DNA of 64,000 nt, taken from Mycolicibacter terrae (GTDB taxonomy: Bacteria; Actinomycetota; Actinomycetes; Mycobacteriales; Mycobacteriaceae). The stretch covers positions 4,030,001-4,094,000 of the forward strand of contig NZ_AP022564.1 of NCBI RefSeq assembly GCF_010727125.1. Direction: 5' to 3'. The first letter of the stretch is position 1, and each line of letters starts with the position of its first letter. The notes beneath the pieces were generated by a model. The model saw nothing but the letters and a program-made list of their open reading frames with translations, was not told the DNA's origin and made no database searches. The translations under genes were made by a program, and so were the position numbers. Positions 7,881 through 16,073 of the stretch are shown here, piece after piece.

Positions 7881-9368
7881 ATGACCTTCACGTTTCGTCT
7901 TGACACCACTCGGGCGCTGCGGGCCCTCGGCGCACCGCTGGCGATCACCTCGGCAGTCGCACTGAGCGTGGCACCGGCGCTGAACCCCGCTGCCGCGGCC
8001 GGGACGAAATCGGTGCTGGCTCAAGCGAAATTGCTGGACACCGAATCTTGGATCATGGGCGGAAGCGGCCTGCCGATACCTCCCCAGAGCTACATCGACG
8101 CGCTCAGCGCCCGCTACATCAACCCCAGCACCCCGTTCTTCGCCGGCCAGCCCACCTACCCCGTTGATGCGGCGAACGGTCTGTTCACCCCGGAGGGCCT
8201 CTACCCCAACAGCGGCGTCAAGAGCCTGGAACTGGACCCATCCCTGGCCCAGGGCGTCACCATCCTGCACGACACGATCAACCAGCAGATCGCGGAGGGC
8301 AACAACCTCGTCGTACTGGGCTACTCGCAGAGCAGCACCATTTCCACCATGGTCATGCGCGATCTGTTGGCGCTGCCCGCCGACCAGCAGCCGACCGCCG
8401 ACCAGCTGTCCTTCGTGCTGCTGGGGGCCCCCAACAATCCCAACGGCGGCCTGTTCGAACGTATGGATGTCTTGACCGACGGCAGCTACCCGAGCATCCC
8501 GAGCCTGGGCATCACGTTCAACGGCGCGATCCCGGACGACGCGCCGTGGGCCACCAGCGTCTACACCCTGGAATACGACGGCTACGCCGACTTCCCGAAG
8601 TACCCGATCAATTTTCTCGCCGACCTCAACGCCGTCCTGGGCATCATCTACGAGCACACCATCTATCCGGATCTGACCCCCGAGCAGCTGGCGACGGCCA
8701 TCGAGTTGCCGATGAGCGAGGACTACGCCGGAAACGCCCAGTACTTCATGATTCCCAGCGAGATCCTGCCGCTGTTGATGCCGCTCCAGTCGATCCCGCT
8801 CTTCGGCCAGCCGCTCTACGACCTACTGGAACCGGCTATGCGGGTCCTGGTGAACCTCGGCTACGGCAGCATCACCGATGGCTGGTCGGCCGGCCCGGCC
8901 GACGTGGCCACCCCGTTCGAGCTGTTCCCGACCGACCTCGACTGGGGGGAGGTGCTCACCGCGCTGGGCAACGGCGCCCAGGACGGCTGGAACGCATTCG
9001 TCGACGACCTGTCGCACCTGTCGCTACCCACCGCGGCGGACCTGTTCGGCGGCACCGGGTCGGCGGTCATGAACACGCTGCCCAGCTTGGTCGATATCGT
9101 CAACGCGCTCAGCAGCATCGCCTCGACGGCGTATGCGACCCTGCTCCCCACTGCCGACATCCTCAACGCCCTACTCACCACCGCACCGGCGTATGCCGCC
9201 AGCGTGTTCGCCCAGGAACTGGCCCAAGGCGACATCCTCAACGCGATCGGCCTGCCGGTCGCCGGACTCGTCGGATTGGGCACCCTGGCGGCCGGTTTCG
9301 AATTCCTCGCCCTGAACGGCGCGGTCGCAGACATCACCGCGACCATCCAGGACCTCTTCACGGCCTGA
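7881..9368 (+). CDS. Exported PE-PPE-domain (alpha/beta-hydrolase fold) protein
   Basis: 495 aa. An N-terminal signal sequence (residues about 1-40, ending near NPAAAAG) leads to a PE-PPE domain that opens with the typical IMGGSGLPIPP motif and carries a serine-hydrolase elbow GYSQSS (Ser about 149). This domain, usually C-terminal in PE or PPE proteins, has esterase or lipase activity in characterised cases; here it stands alone behind a signal peptide, without a PE or PPE domain. The C-terminal 150 residues are Ala/Leu-rich and amphipathic. Two ATGs compete: AAGGA (7869-7873) is only 1 nt from the ATG at 7875 but 7 nt from the ATG at 7881, so 7881 is preferred. Likely acts on lipids in the envelope or outside the cell. 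Confidence 0.85.
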   Translation: MTFTFRLDTTRALRALGAPLAITSAVALSVAPALNPAAAAGTKSVLAQAKLLDTESWIMGGSGLPIPPQSYIDALSARYINPSTPFFAGQPTYPVDAANGLFTPEGLYPNSGVKSLELDPSLAQGVTILHDTINQQIAEGNNLVVLGYSQSSTISTMVMRDLLALPADQQPTADQLSFVLLGAPNNPNGGLFERMDVLTDGSYPSIPSLGITFNGAIPDDAPWATSVYTLEYDGYADFPKYPINFLADLNAVLGIIYEHTIYPDLTPEQLATAIELPMSEDYAGNAQYFMIPSEILPLLMPLQSIPLFGQPLYDLLEPAMRVLVNLGYGSITDGWSAGPADVATPFELFPTDLDWGEVLTALGNGAQDGWNAFVDDLSHLSLPTAADLFGGTGSAVMNTLPSLVDIVNALSSIASTAYATLLPTADILNALLTTAPAYAASVFAQELAQGDILNAIGLPVAGLVGLGTLAAGFEFLALNGAVADITATIQDLFTA

Positions 9369-9379
9369 GCCCGCGCCGG

Positions 9380-10006
9380 TCACCCGACCGCGGCGCTGCC
9401 CGCCTCGTCCCGGCCGCCGGGCGCGTCCTTGAGGCCGCGCCAGAACAGGTCGATCATCAGCTGGCCCGCCTCGTCGACGTCGGTGTCGCCGGTGCTGACC
9501 CGGCTGGCGATCGCCTCGCCGGCGCCCACCAGCGCCACCGCCATCAGCTCGAAGTCGACGCTGGGCTCGGGGTTGCGGGTCCCGGCGCGCAACAGCCGGC
9601 CGACCAGCTCCACGATCCGCTCGCGGCCCTCGCGCACGGTATGAGCGAACGCCTGCGAACTGGTGGCCTGGGCATACATCACGATCCACGACGCCCGGTT
9701 GGCGTCGATGTAGTGCAGAAACGACCGAACCGCGTTCCGTAGCAGGTCTTTCGGGGGTTGCTGGAAGTCGATAGCGGTGCGCACCGCCTCGACGAAGCGC
9801 TGCAGCTCGCGGTCCAGACACGCCCCGAACAGCTCCTCCTTGGAGCCGTAGTACAGATACAGCATCGGCTTGGAGATCTGGGCGGCCGCCGCGATCGAGT
9901 CCATCGAGGTCTCGTGGTAGCCGTTGATCGAGAACATCTGTACCGCGGCGTCGAGCATCTGCTGTTCACGTACGGCCCGCGGTAACCGCTTGCTGCCAGC
10001 TGCCAT
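9380..10006 (-). CDS. TetR family regulator, Rv0238-like
   Basis: 208 aa. The N-terminal helix-turn-helix spans about residues 30-55 (SIAAAAQISKPMLYLYY). The long block from KRLPRAVREQQMLDAA through ANRASWIVMY is very like M. tuberculosis Rv0238 as I remember it, and lpqI follows on the same strand as in that species. It converges on the PE-PPE hydrolase gene with 11 bp between them. A site upstream (10045-10060) resembles the palindrome between fadA2 and fabG4. This suggests that the protein regulates itself and the nearby fatty-acid genes; that link is inference. Confidence 0.88.
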   Translation of the reverse strand: MAAGSKRLPRAVREQQMLDAAVQMFSINGYHETSMDSIAAAAQISKPMLYLYYGSKEELFGACLDRELQRFVEAVRTAIDFQQPPKDLLRNAVRSFLHYIDANRASWIVMYAQATSSQAFAHTVREGRERIVELVGRLLRAGTRNPEPSVDFELMAVALVGAGEAIASRVSTGDTDVDEAGQLMIDLFWRGLKDAPGGRDEAGSAAVG

Positions 10007-10044
10007 CGACTCGGAGTCCTTCCGCGTTCTGCCTGACCGATGAT

Positions 10045-10060
10045 CTTACCGAAGAGTAAC
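10045..10060. promoter_or_regulatory. Candidate TetR operator, CTTACCGAAGAGTAAC
   Basis: Lies 39 bp upstream of the tetR start. It shares CTTAC and GAGTAA, at identical spacing, with the perfect palindrome at 4849-4864, though its own dyad is imperfect. Confidence 0.5.
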
Positions 10061-10086
10061 TTCTGTGATCGGTCGCGGTGGCGAGA

Positions 10087-11265
10087 TCACCGGTGGCAGT
10101 GTGTCCCGGGCTTTTTCATCGCTGCCACCCGCGCCAGCGAGGCGTCGATCCCTTCCTGCTTGAGTTCGCCGGCGGCCACGGCCTGCTCCAGTCGGTCGAG
10201 TACCGCCGGCACCTCGTCGGTGGTGACCCACAGCGCGACGTCGACGCCGGCCGCCAAGCTGCGCAACACCGCCTCGGCGACGCCGTAGTGCTCGGTGATG
10301 GCGGCCATCGACGACAGGTCGTCGCTGAACACCACGCCGCTGAAAGCCGGGCCGTGGTAGTCGGTGCCGGTGCGCAACAGCGTGACCGCCGCCGGGCTCA
10401 GGCTGGCGGGGTCCTCGGTCAGGCCGGGCACCTCCAGGTGGCCCATCATGACCGCCACCGGCTCTTGGGTGACCAGGGTGCGATAGGGCACCAGGTCCTC
10501 GTCCTGCAGTTGCGCCAACGGCGGCGTGACCACCACCCCCGCGGTGTGCGAGTCGCCCGAGCCGTGACCGTGGCCGGGAAAGTGCTTGAGCACCGGCAGC
10601 AGCCCGGCATCGCGGAGCCCCTGGGCGTACGCGCCGGCGTACTCGGTGACCTTGGCCGGATCCGAACCGAACGAGCGGTCCCCGATCACGGTGTCGTCGT
10701 CGGTACCGGCATCCACCACGTCGACGACGGGCGCGAAGTCCACGGTGATACCCAGGTCGGCCATCTTGCGGCCCCGCTCGGCCGCCAGCTCCCGCACCTG
10801 CGTGGCGCTGCGGGTGGCGGCCAGCTCCTTCGCCGACGGCGAGGGCCCGATCAACTTCGACAGCCGCGACACCCGGCCGCCCTCCTCGTCGACGCTGACC
10901 GCCAGCGGCAGCAGCCCGTCGGTTCCGGCGATCTCCTTGAGCGAACCGTCAGTCAGGAGGGACAACTCGGTCCAGCTGCCGATGAAGATGCCGCCGACAT
11001 GATGGTCGGTCACCACGGCCCGTGCGTCGGCCGCATCGCGGACCCCGACCATCACCAACTGCGCCAGCTTGTCGCGGATCGGCAACGCCGCCAGCTGCCC
11101 GCAGAGCGGAGCCACCGCTGCTCCGGAAGTCGTGGCACCGGGCGACTCCGCCTCCGATGCCGGTGCAGGCGTCTGGGTTCCATGCGAGCAGGAGGTCACC
11201 AGCGCCGGCAGCAGGGCGGCCGCCAGCAGCAGGCCGGGCAGTTGTCGAGTCAGCGGTCCAGGCAT
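10087..11265 (-). CDS. lpqI: Lipoprotein beta-N-acetylglucosaminidase LpqI (GH3, NagZ-type)
   Basis: 392 aa. Removes N-acetylglucosamine from cell-wall turnover fragments. It has a lipoprotein signal peptide (lipobox LVTSC, lipidated Cys 26), so it should be anchored outside the membrane. The GH3 NagZ hallmarks are present: KHFPGHGHG (residues 227-235) followed by the GDSH loop whose His/Asp pair serves as unusual acid/base, and FSDDLSSM around residue 315, which holds the nucleophilic Asp. Same strand as, and 80 bp upstream of, the Rv0238-like tetR, the order seen in M. tuberculosis. Confidence 0.93.
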   Translation of the reverse strand: MPGPLTRQLPGLLLAAALLPALVTSCSHGTQTPAPASEAESPGATTSGAAVAPLCGQLAALPIRDKLAQLVMVGVRDAADARAVVTDHHVGGIFIGSWTELSLLTDGSLKEIAGTDGLLPLAVSVDEEGGRVSRLSKLIGPSPSAKELAATRSATQVRELAAERGRKMADLGITVDFAPVVDVVDAGTDDDTVIGDRSFGSDPAKVTEYAGAYAQGLRDAGLLPVLKHFPGHGHGSGDSHTAGVVVTPPLAQLQDEDLVPYRTLVTQEPVAVMMGHLEVPGLTEDPASLSPAAVTLLRTGTDYHGPAFSGVVFSDDLSSMAAITEHYGVAEAVLRSLAAGVDVALWVTTDEVPAVLDRLEQAVAAGELKQEGIDASLARVAAMKKPGTHCHR

Positions 11266-11294
11266 CGCACCATGCTGTCACGACCGGACGAACC

Positions 11295-11410
11295 GGGCCC
11301 ATGCGGCGGTCCCAGCGTCACCTCTCCTTCGTCGAGCCTCGCTGAACCGCCGGGGCCCATGCGGCGGTCCCAGCGTCACCTCTCCTTCGTCGAGCCTCGC
11401 TGAACCGCCG
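11295..11410. repeat. 58-bp tandem direct repeat, two perfect copies
   Basis: Bases 11295-11352 and 11353-11410 are identical 58-mers beginning GGGCCCATGCGGCGG and ending CTCGCTGAACCGCCG. Each unit has CGGCGGT near its start and ACCGCCG at its end, so each could fold back. It lies between the divergent lpqI and DUF2613 genes. Size and position resemble mycobacterial MIRU/VNTR loci, so copy number may vary between strains. Confidence 0.9.
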
Positions 11411-11510
11411 GGACGCAGGACCCGCATGCTACGTTGGCGGTCGGGGTCCAGCGGGGGCAGTTCGATGGCGCCCCGAGTTCACCTCGCGGGATTGCGGAAG
11501 GAGCCAGACC

Positions 11511-11684
11511 ATGCCTCGGTTCGTGGTGCCGGCAGCCATCAGCATCGTCGTCGGGGTGTTGCTCGGCGCGGCAGCGGTCTTCGGGGTCACCTTGATGGTG
11601 CAACAGGACACCAAGCCGCAGATCGCCGGAGGCGACCCGCAGTCATCGGTGTTGAACAGGGTGGAATACGGCAACCGCGGCTGA
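11511..11684 (+). CDS. Small membrane protein, DUF2613 (Rv0236A-like)
   Basis: 57 aa, too short for ordinary ORF calling. An AAGGAG ribosome binding site (11498-11503) stands 7 nt before the ATG. The protein starts MPRFVVPAAISIVVGVLL, has one transmembrane helix or uncleaved signal (about residues 5-27) and ends in a conserved tail (SSVLNRVEYGNRG). Length and sequence match the DUF2613 family; M. tuberculosis Rv0236A, directly beside aftD, is also 57 aa as I recall. It ends 58 bp before aftD on the same strand, so the two are probably co-transcribed. Function unknown; a role as a small partner of AftD in the membrane is a reasonable guess. Confidence 0.9.
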   Translation: MPRFVVPAAISIVVGVLLGAAAVFGVTLMVQQDTKPQIAGGDPQSSVLNRVEYGNRG

Positions 11685-11742
11685 CCTGCGGACGCCGCCA
11701 GCTTCCGGCCGTCCGCAGGCGGAGTCGCAAGGTGTAGGACGG

Positions 11743-14700
11743 TTGTCCAGGCGTTGGCTGTGGTTGGTCGCTGCGCTCGCGTTGGCCTGCAGCTTCATCC
11801 AGTCGCCCGGGCGGATCTCCCCCGACACCAAACTCGACCTGACCGCTGATCCGCTGCGGTTCCTGGCCCGCGCCGTCAACCTGTGGAGCAGCGAACTGCC
11901 GTTCGGCCAGGTGCAGAACCAGGCGTACGGCTACCTCTTTCCGCACGGCGCCTTCTTCCTGATCGGCGAGGTGGCGGGGCTGCCCGGCTGGGTCGTCCAA
12001 CGACTGTGGTGGGCCCTGCTGCTCACGGTCGGATTCTGGGGCCTGCTGCGGGTTGCCGAGACGCTGCGGATCGGGACTCCGACCGCGCGGCTGATCGGCG
12101 CCGCGGCCTTCGCCCTCTCCCCGCGGGTGTTGACCACGCTGGGTTCGATCTCGTCGGAGACCCTGCCGATGATGCTGGCCCCGTGGGTGCTGCTGCCGGT
12201 CATCCGGGCGCTGGGCGCGCCGGGGACCGAACGCCCGGGGCGCCCGGTGCGCATGCTGGCCGGCCAGGCCGGGGTGGCGGTCGCCCTGATGGGCGCCGTC
12301 AACGCCGTCGCGACGCTGGCCGGCTGCCTCCCGGCAATCATCTGGTGGCTGTGTCATCGCCCGAACCGGCGCTGGTGGTCCTTCACCGGCTGGTGGTTGC
12401 TGGCATTGGCACTGGCCGTGACGTGGTGGGTGGTGGCCCTGGTGTTACTGGGCCGGGTCAGTCCGCCGTTCCTGGACTTCATCGAATCCGCCGGCGTGAC
12501 CACCCGGTGGACGTCGCTGACCGAGATGTTGCGCGGCACCCACAGTTGGACACCGTTCGTGGCTCCGAACGCCACCGCCGGGGCACCCCTGGTCACCCGC
12601 CCGGTGATGATCCTGGGCACCTGTCTGGTGGCCGCCGGCGGGCTCGCCGGACTGACCGGCCTGCTGCGCCGGCGACTTCCCGGCGCCGGGCGGCTGGTGA
12701 CGATGCTGCTGGTCGGGGTGACCCTGCTGGCGCTGGGCTATGCCGGCGGCCTGGGTTCGCCGCTGGCCCACCCGGTGCAGGCGTTCCTCGACGGCGCCGG
12801 CGCCCCGCTGCGCAACGTGCACAAGCTCGAGTCGGTGATCCGGATTCCGCTGGTGTTGGGGCTGACCTACCTGTTGTCCCGGATCCCGCTGCCGGGCAGC
12901 GCGCCGACGGCGGTGTGGCGGCGTGCCTACGTTCACCCCGAACACCACAAGGCCGCCGCGGTCGGCCTGGTGATCCTGACCGCGTTGATGGTCAGCACCT
13001 CGCTGGCCTGGACCGGCCGGCTCACCCCGCCGGGAACATTTTCCGCGCTGCCCCAGTATTGGCGCGACGCCGCGGCCTGGCTGGGCGAACACAACAACGG
13101 CGGGCCGACGCCGGGGCGGGTCCTGGTGGCTCCGGGCGCACCATTCGCCACCCAGACCTGGGGCAGCAGTCACGACGAACCATTGCAGGTGCTCGACGCC
13201 GGCCCCTGGGGGGTCCGGGACTCGATTCCGCTGACCCCGCCGCAGACCATCCGGGCGCTGGACTCGGTGCAGCGCCTGTTCGCCGCCGGCCGCCCCTCGG
13301 CCGGGCTGGCCGACACCCTTGCCCGGCAGGGCATCTCATATCTGGTGGTCCGTAACGACCTGGACCCTGACACCTCGCGGTCGGCGAGGCCGCTCTTGGT
13401 GCACCGCGCGGTCGACGGCTCACCCGGACTGCACCGGGTGGCACAGTTCGGCGAGCCGGTGGGATCGGGCACGGTGCCGGGATTCGTGTCCGACAGCGGC
13501 CTGCGCCCGGCCTATCCGGCGATCGAGATCTACCGCGTCGGCGATCCGGCGGACGACGCGAATCCGGGCGCGCCGTACCTGGCGGAGCTGGACCGGATGC
13601 CGCGGGTCGCCGGGGGCCCGGAGGTGCTGCTGCGGCTGGACGAACACCGCCGGTTGCGCGGCGAGCCGGTGTTGGGTCCGGTGCTGATGGCCGCTGACGC
13701 CCGCCGCGCCGACCTGGGTGCCCCCGGCCATGGTGGAGTCACCGTCACCGACACGCCGCTGGCTCGCGAGACCGACTACGGCCGGGTCGACGACCACTCG
13801 TCGACGATCCGGGCCGCCGGCGACACCCGCCACACCCACAGCCGGGTGCCGGACTATCCGACGCCCGGTGCCGCCACCGTCTTCGGCGGCTGGGTCGGCG
13901 GGCGGCTCACCGCGTCGAGCTCCTCCTCGGATGCCACCACCCTGCCCGACGTCGCACCGTCGACGTCGCCGGCCGCCGCCATCGACGGCGACCCGGGCAC
14001 GGCCTGGGTGTCCAACGCGCTGCAGTCGGCGGTAGGTCAGTGGCTGCAGGTGGACTTCGACCACCCGCTGACCAACGGCACCATCACCGTGACGCCCAGC
14101 GCGACGGCCGTCGGCGCGCAGGTGCGGCGCATCCAGATCTCCACCGTCAACGGCACCACCACACTGCGGTTCGACCAGGCGGGCGAGCCGCTGATCGCCG
14201 CGCTGCCCTACGGCGAGACGCCCTGGGTGCGGATCACCGCGTCGGGCACCGACGACGGCTCAGCCGGCGTGCAGTTCGGGATCACCGACCTGTCGGTCAC
14301 CCAGTACGACGCCTCCGGTTTCGCGCATCCGGTCGACCTGCGCCACACCGCGCTGGTCCCGGCTCCACCGGCGGGTGCGCAGGTTGCGCAGTGGGATCTG
14401 GGGGCCGGCCTGCCCGGCCGGACCGGGTGTGCGGCGGCATCCGACACGGTCCGCTGCGCGGCCTCGATGATGCTGGAGCCCGAGGAGCCCGCCACCTTCA
14501 GCCGCACCCTGAACGTGCCGCGGCCCATGTCGGTGACCCCGACCGTCTGGGTGCGGCCCCGCCAGGGCCCCCACCTGGTCGACCTGATCGCCGAGCCTGG
14601 CACCACGCGCGCCCACGGCGACGCCGATGTGCTCGACGTGCTCGGATCGGCCTACGCCGCCGCGGACGGCGATCCGCGCACCTCCTGGACGGCGTCGCAA

Positions 14701-15990
14701 CGCGTGGTCGCCCACCGTTCTCCGCCGACACTGACCCTCACGCTGCCGCGGCCGGTCGAGGTAACCGGATTGCGGTTCGCCGCCAGCAGGTCCCCGCTGC
14801 CGGCACGGCCCAGGCTGGTGGCCGTCGATCTCGGTTCCGGTCCGCAGGTCCGGGAGCTGGGCGAGTCGGACGAACACCGGGTGCGGTTGCAGCCGCAGGT
14901 CACCGACACCGTCACGATCAGCTTGCTGGACTGGCAGGACGTGATCGACCGGACGGCGATCGGCTTCGACCAGCTCAAACCGCCCGGGCTGGCCGAGGTC
15001 GCTGTGCTCGGCGCCGACGGCCGTCCGGTGTCCCCCGCCGACGCCTCGCGCAACCGGTCTCGGCGGGTCAGTATCGGCTGCGGCCACGGCCCGATCATCG
15101 CGATCGCCGGCCGGTTCGTCCACACCTCGATCACCACCACTGTGGGGGCCCTGCTCGACGACGAACCGGTGCCGGCACGGCCCTGCGACACTCAGCCGAT
15201 CGCCTTGCCGCCCGGCGAGCAGGAGTTGCTGATCAGCCCGGGATCGGCGTTCGTCGTCGACGGCGCGACGCTGTCCGGGCCGGCGGCCGCGCACGGCGTC
15301 GCAGGTTCGGTGACGACGCCCGCTGTGATCGGCAGCTGGGGTGCGGCCCGTCGGGAGGTGTCGGTCTCCGGCGCGGCGACGCCCCGGGTGCTGGTCGTCC
15401 CGGAGAGCATCAACGCCGGTTGGGTGGCGCGCACACCGGAGGGCACCCGGCTGGTCCCGGTCGCGGTCAACGGATGGCAGCAGGGCTGGGTGGTGCCCGC
15501 GGGCACCGACGGCACGATCACCTGTGTGTTCGCGCCCAACCGGATGTACCGCCTGGGGATGGCCGGTGGCCTGGCCCTGTTGCCGTTGCTGGCCCTGCTG
15601 GCCTGGTGGCCGGCGCGCCGGACCCACGATCCCGGTCCGCCGGCGCAGCCCTGGCAACCCGGTCGCCGGGTGGCGGTGCTCGGCGCGCTGGCGGTCGGCG
15701 CCCTGATCGCCGGGACCGCCGGAGCCGTTGTATTCGGGGCGGCGCTGCTCGTGTTGTTCGCGCTGCGGCATCGCCGGCGCGCCTTTGATGCGGCTCGACT
15801 CGGTTTGAGCGCCGGTGGCCTGATCCTGGCCGGTGCGGTGTTGTGCCGCCATCCGTGGCGGTCGGTGGACGGCTACGCCGGCAATTCCGCGGGAGTGCAG
15901 CTGGCGGCTTTGGTCTCGGTTGCGGTACTGGTGGCGGTGGCGGTGGTCGCAAGCCCGACGGAGTCGGGCGCAGCGGGCCACCGCGACTAA
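11743..15990 (+). CDS. aftD: Arabinofuranosyltransferase AftD
   Basis: 1,415 aa. An essential GT-C enzyme in characterised mycobacteria that adds alpha-arabinofuranose from decaprenyl-phospho-arabinose to arabinogalactan and lipoarabinomannan on the outer face of the plasma membrane. Residues about 1-430 are a multi-spanning region; acidic residues of the first periplasmic loop follow the first helix (ISPDTKLDLT). A long extracytoplasmic part holds at least two discoidin-like carbohydrate-binding modules (about 705-863, with AAIDGDPGTAWVSN; about 963-1077, with AAADGDPRTSW). The C-terminus has further membrane helices (about 1275-1415). The frame allows only the TTG at 11743 as a start compatible with the family N-terminus; no strong ribosome binding site is seen. 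Confidence 0.93.
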   Translation: MSRRWLWLVAALALACSFIQSPGRISPDTKLDLTADPLRFLARAVNLWSSELPFGQVQNQAYGYLFPHGAFFLIGEVAGLPGWVVQRLWWALLLTVGFWGLLRVAETLRIGTPTARLIGAAAFALSPRVLTTLGSISSETLPMMLAPWVLLPVIRALGAPGTERPGRPVRMLAGQAGVAVALMGAVNAVATLAGCLPAIIWWLCHRPNRRWWSFTGWWLLALALAVTWWVVALVLLGRVSPPFLDFIESAGVTTRWTSLTEMLRGTHSWTPFVAPNATAGAPLVTRPVMILGTCLVAAGGLAGLTGLLRRRLPGAGRLVTMLLVGVTLLALGYAGGLGSPLAHPVQAFLDGAGAPLRNVHKLESVIRIPLVLGLTYLLSRIPLPGSAPTAVWRRAYVHPEHHKAAAVGLVILTALMVSTSLAWTGRLTPPGTFSALPQYWRDAAAWLGEHNNGGPTPGRVLVAPGAPFATQTWGSSHDEPLQVLDAGPWGVRDSIPLTPPQTIRALDSVQRLFAAGRPSAGLADTLARQGISYLVVRNDLDPDTSRSARPLLVHRAVDGSPGLHRVAQFGEPVGSGTVPGFVSDSGLRPAYPAIEIYRVGDPADDANPGAPYLAELDRMPRVAGGPEVLLRLDEHRRLRGEPVLGPVLMAADARRADLGAPGHGGVTVTDTPLARETDYGRVDDHSSTIRAAGDTRHTHSRVPDYPTPGAATVFGGWVGGRLTASSSSSDATTLPDVAPSTSPAAAIDGDPGTAWVSNALQSAVGQWLQVDFDHPLTNGTITVTPSATAVGAQVRRIQISTVNGTTTLRFDQAGEPLIAALPYGETPWVRITASGTDDGSAGVQFGITDLSVTQYDASGFAHPVDLRHTALVPAPPAGAQVAQWDLGAGLPGRTGCAAASDTVRCAASMMLEPEEPATFSRTLNVPRPMSVTPTVWVRPRQGPHLVDLIAEPGTTRAHGDADVLDVLGSAYAAADGDPRTSWTASQRVVAHRSPPTLTLTLPRPVEVTGLRFAASRSPLPARPRLVAVDLGSGPQVRELGESDEHRVRLQPQVTDTVTISLLDWQDVIDRTAIGFDQLKPPGLAEVAVLGADGRPVSPADASRNRSRRVSIGCGHGPIIAIAGRFVHTSITTTVGALLDDEPVPARPCDTQPIALPPGEQELLISPGSAFVVDGATLSGPAAAHGVAGSVTTPAVIGSWGAARREVSVSGAATPRVLVVPESINAGWVARTPEGTRLVPVAVNGWQQGWVVPAGTDGTITCVFAPNRMYRLGMAGGLALLPLLALLAWWPARRTHDPGPPAQPWQPGRRVAVLGALAVGALIAGTAGAVVFGAALLVLFALRHRRRAFDAARLGLSAGGLILAGAVLCRHPWRSVDGYAGNSAGVQLAALVSVAVLVAVAVVASPTESGAAGHRD

Positions 15991-16021
15991 CCCGGTGGTC
16001 GCAAACCCGACGGAGTCGGGC
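15941..16021. repeat. Direct repeat of a hairpin element at the aftD 3' end
   Basis: Two 29-bp copies (15941-15969 inside the last aftD codons, and 15993-16021 after the stop) differ at one base. Each contains CCCGAC-GGA-GTCGGG, a 6-bp stem with a 3-nt loop. Probably tandem terminator hairpins, or a small palindromic repeat captured by the gene end. Confidence 0.7.
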
Positions 16022-16073
16022 CCAGGGGAACTCTGGGGTGCCTGCTGCGAACCCCGGCCCGGCAGCGCCCCAA

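Noticed and set aside
11295..11410. CRISPR-like repeat
   Set aside because: The two copies are directly adjacent with no spacer and are too long; a tandem repeat describes them fully.
14260..15981. 573-aa open frame antisense to aftD
   Set aside because: High-GC third-position shadow; Arg/Gly/Pro-rich with no motif, while aftD on the other strand has clear domains.
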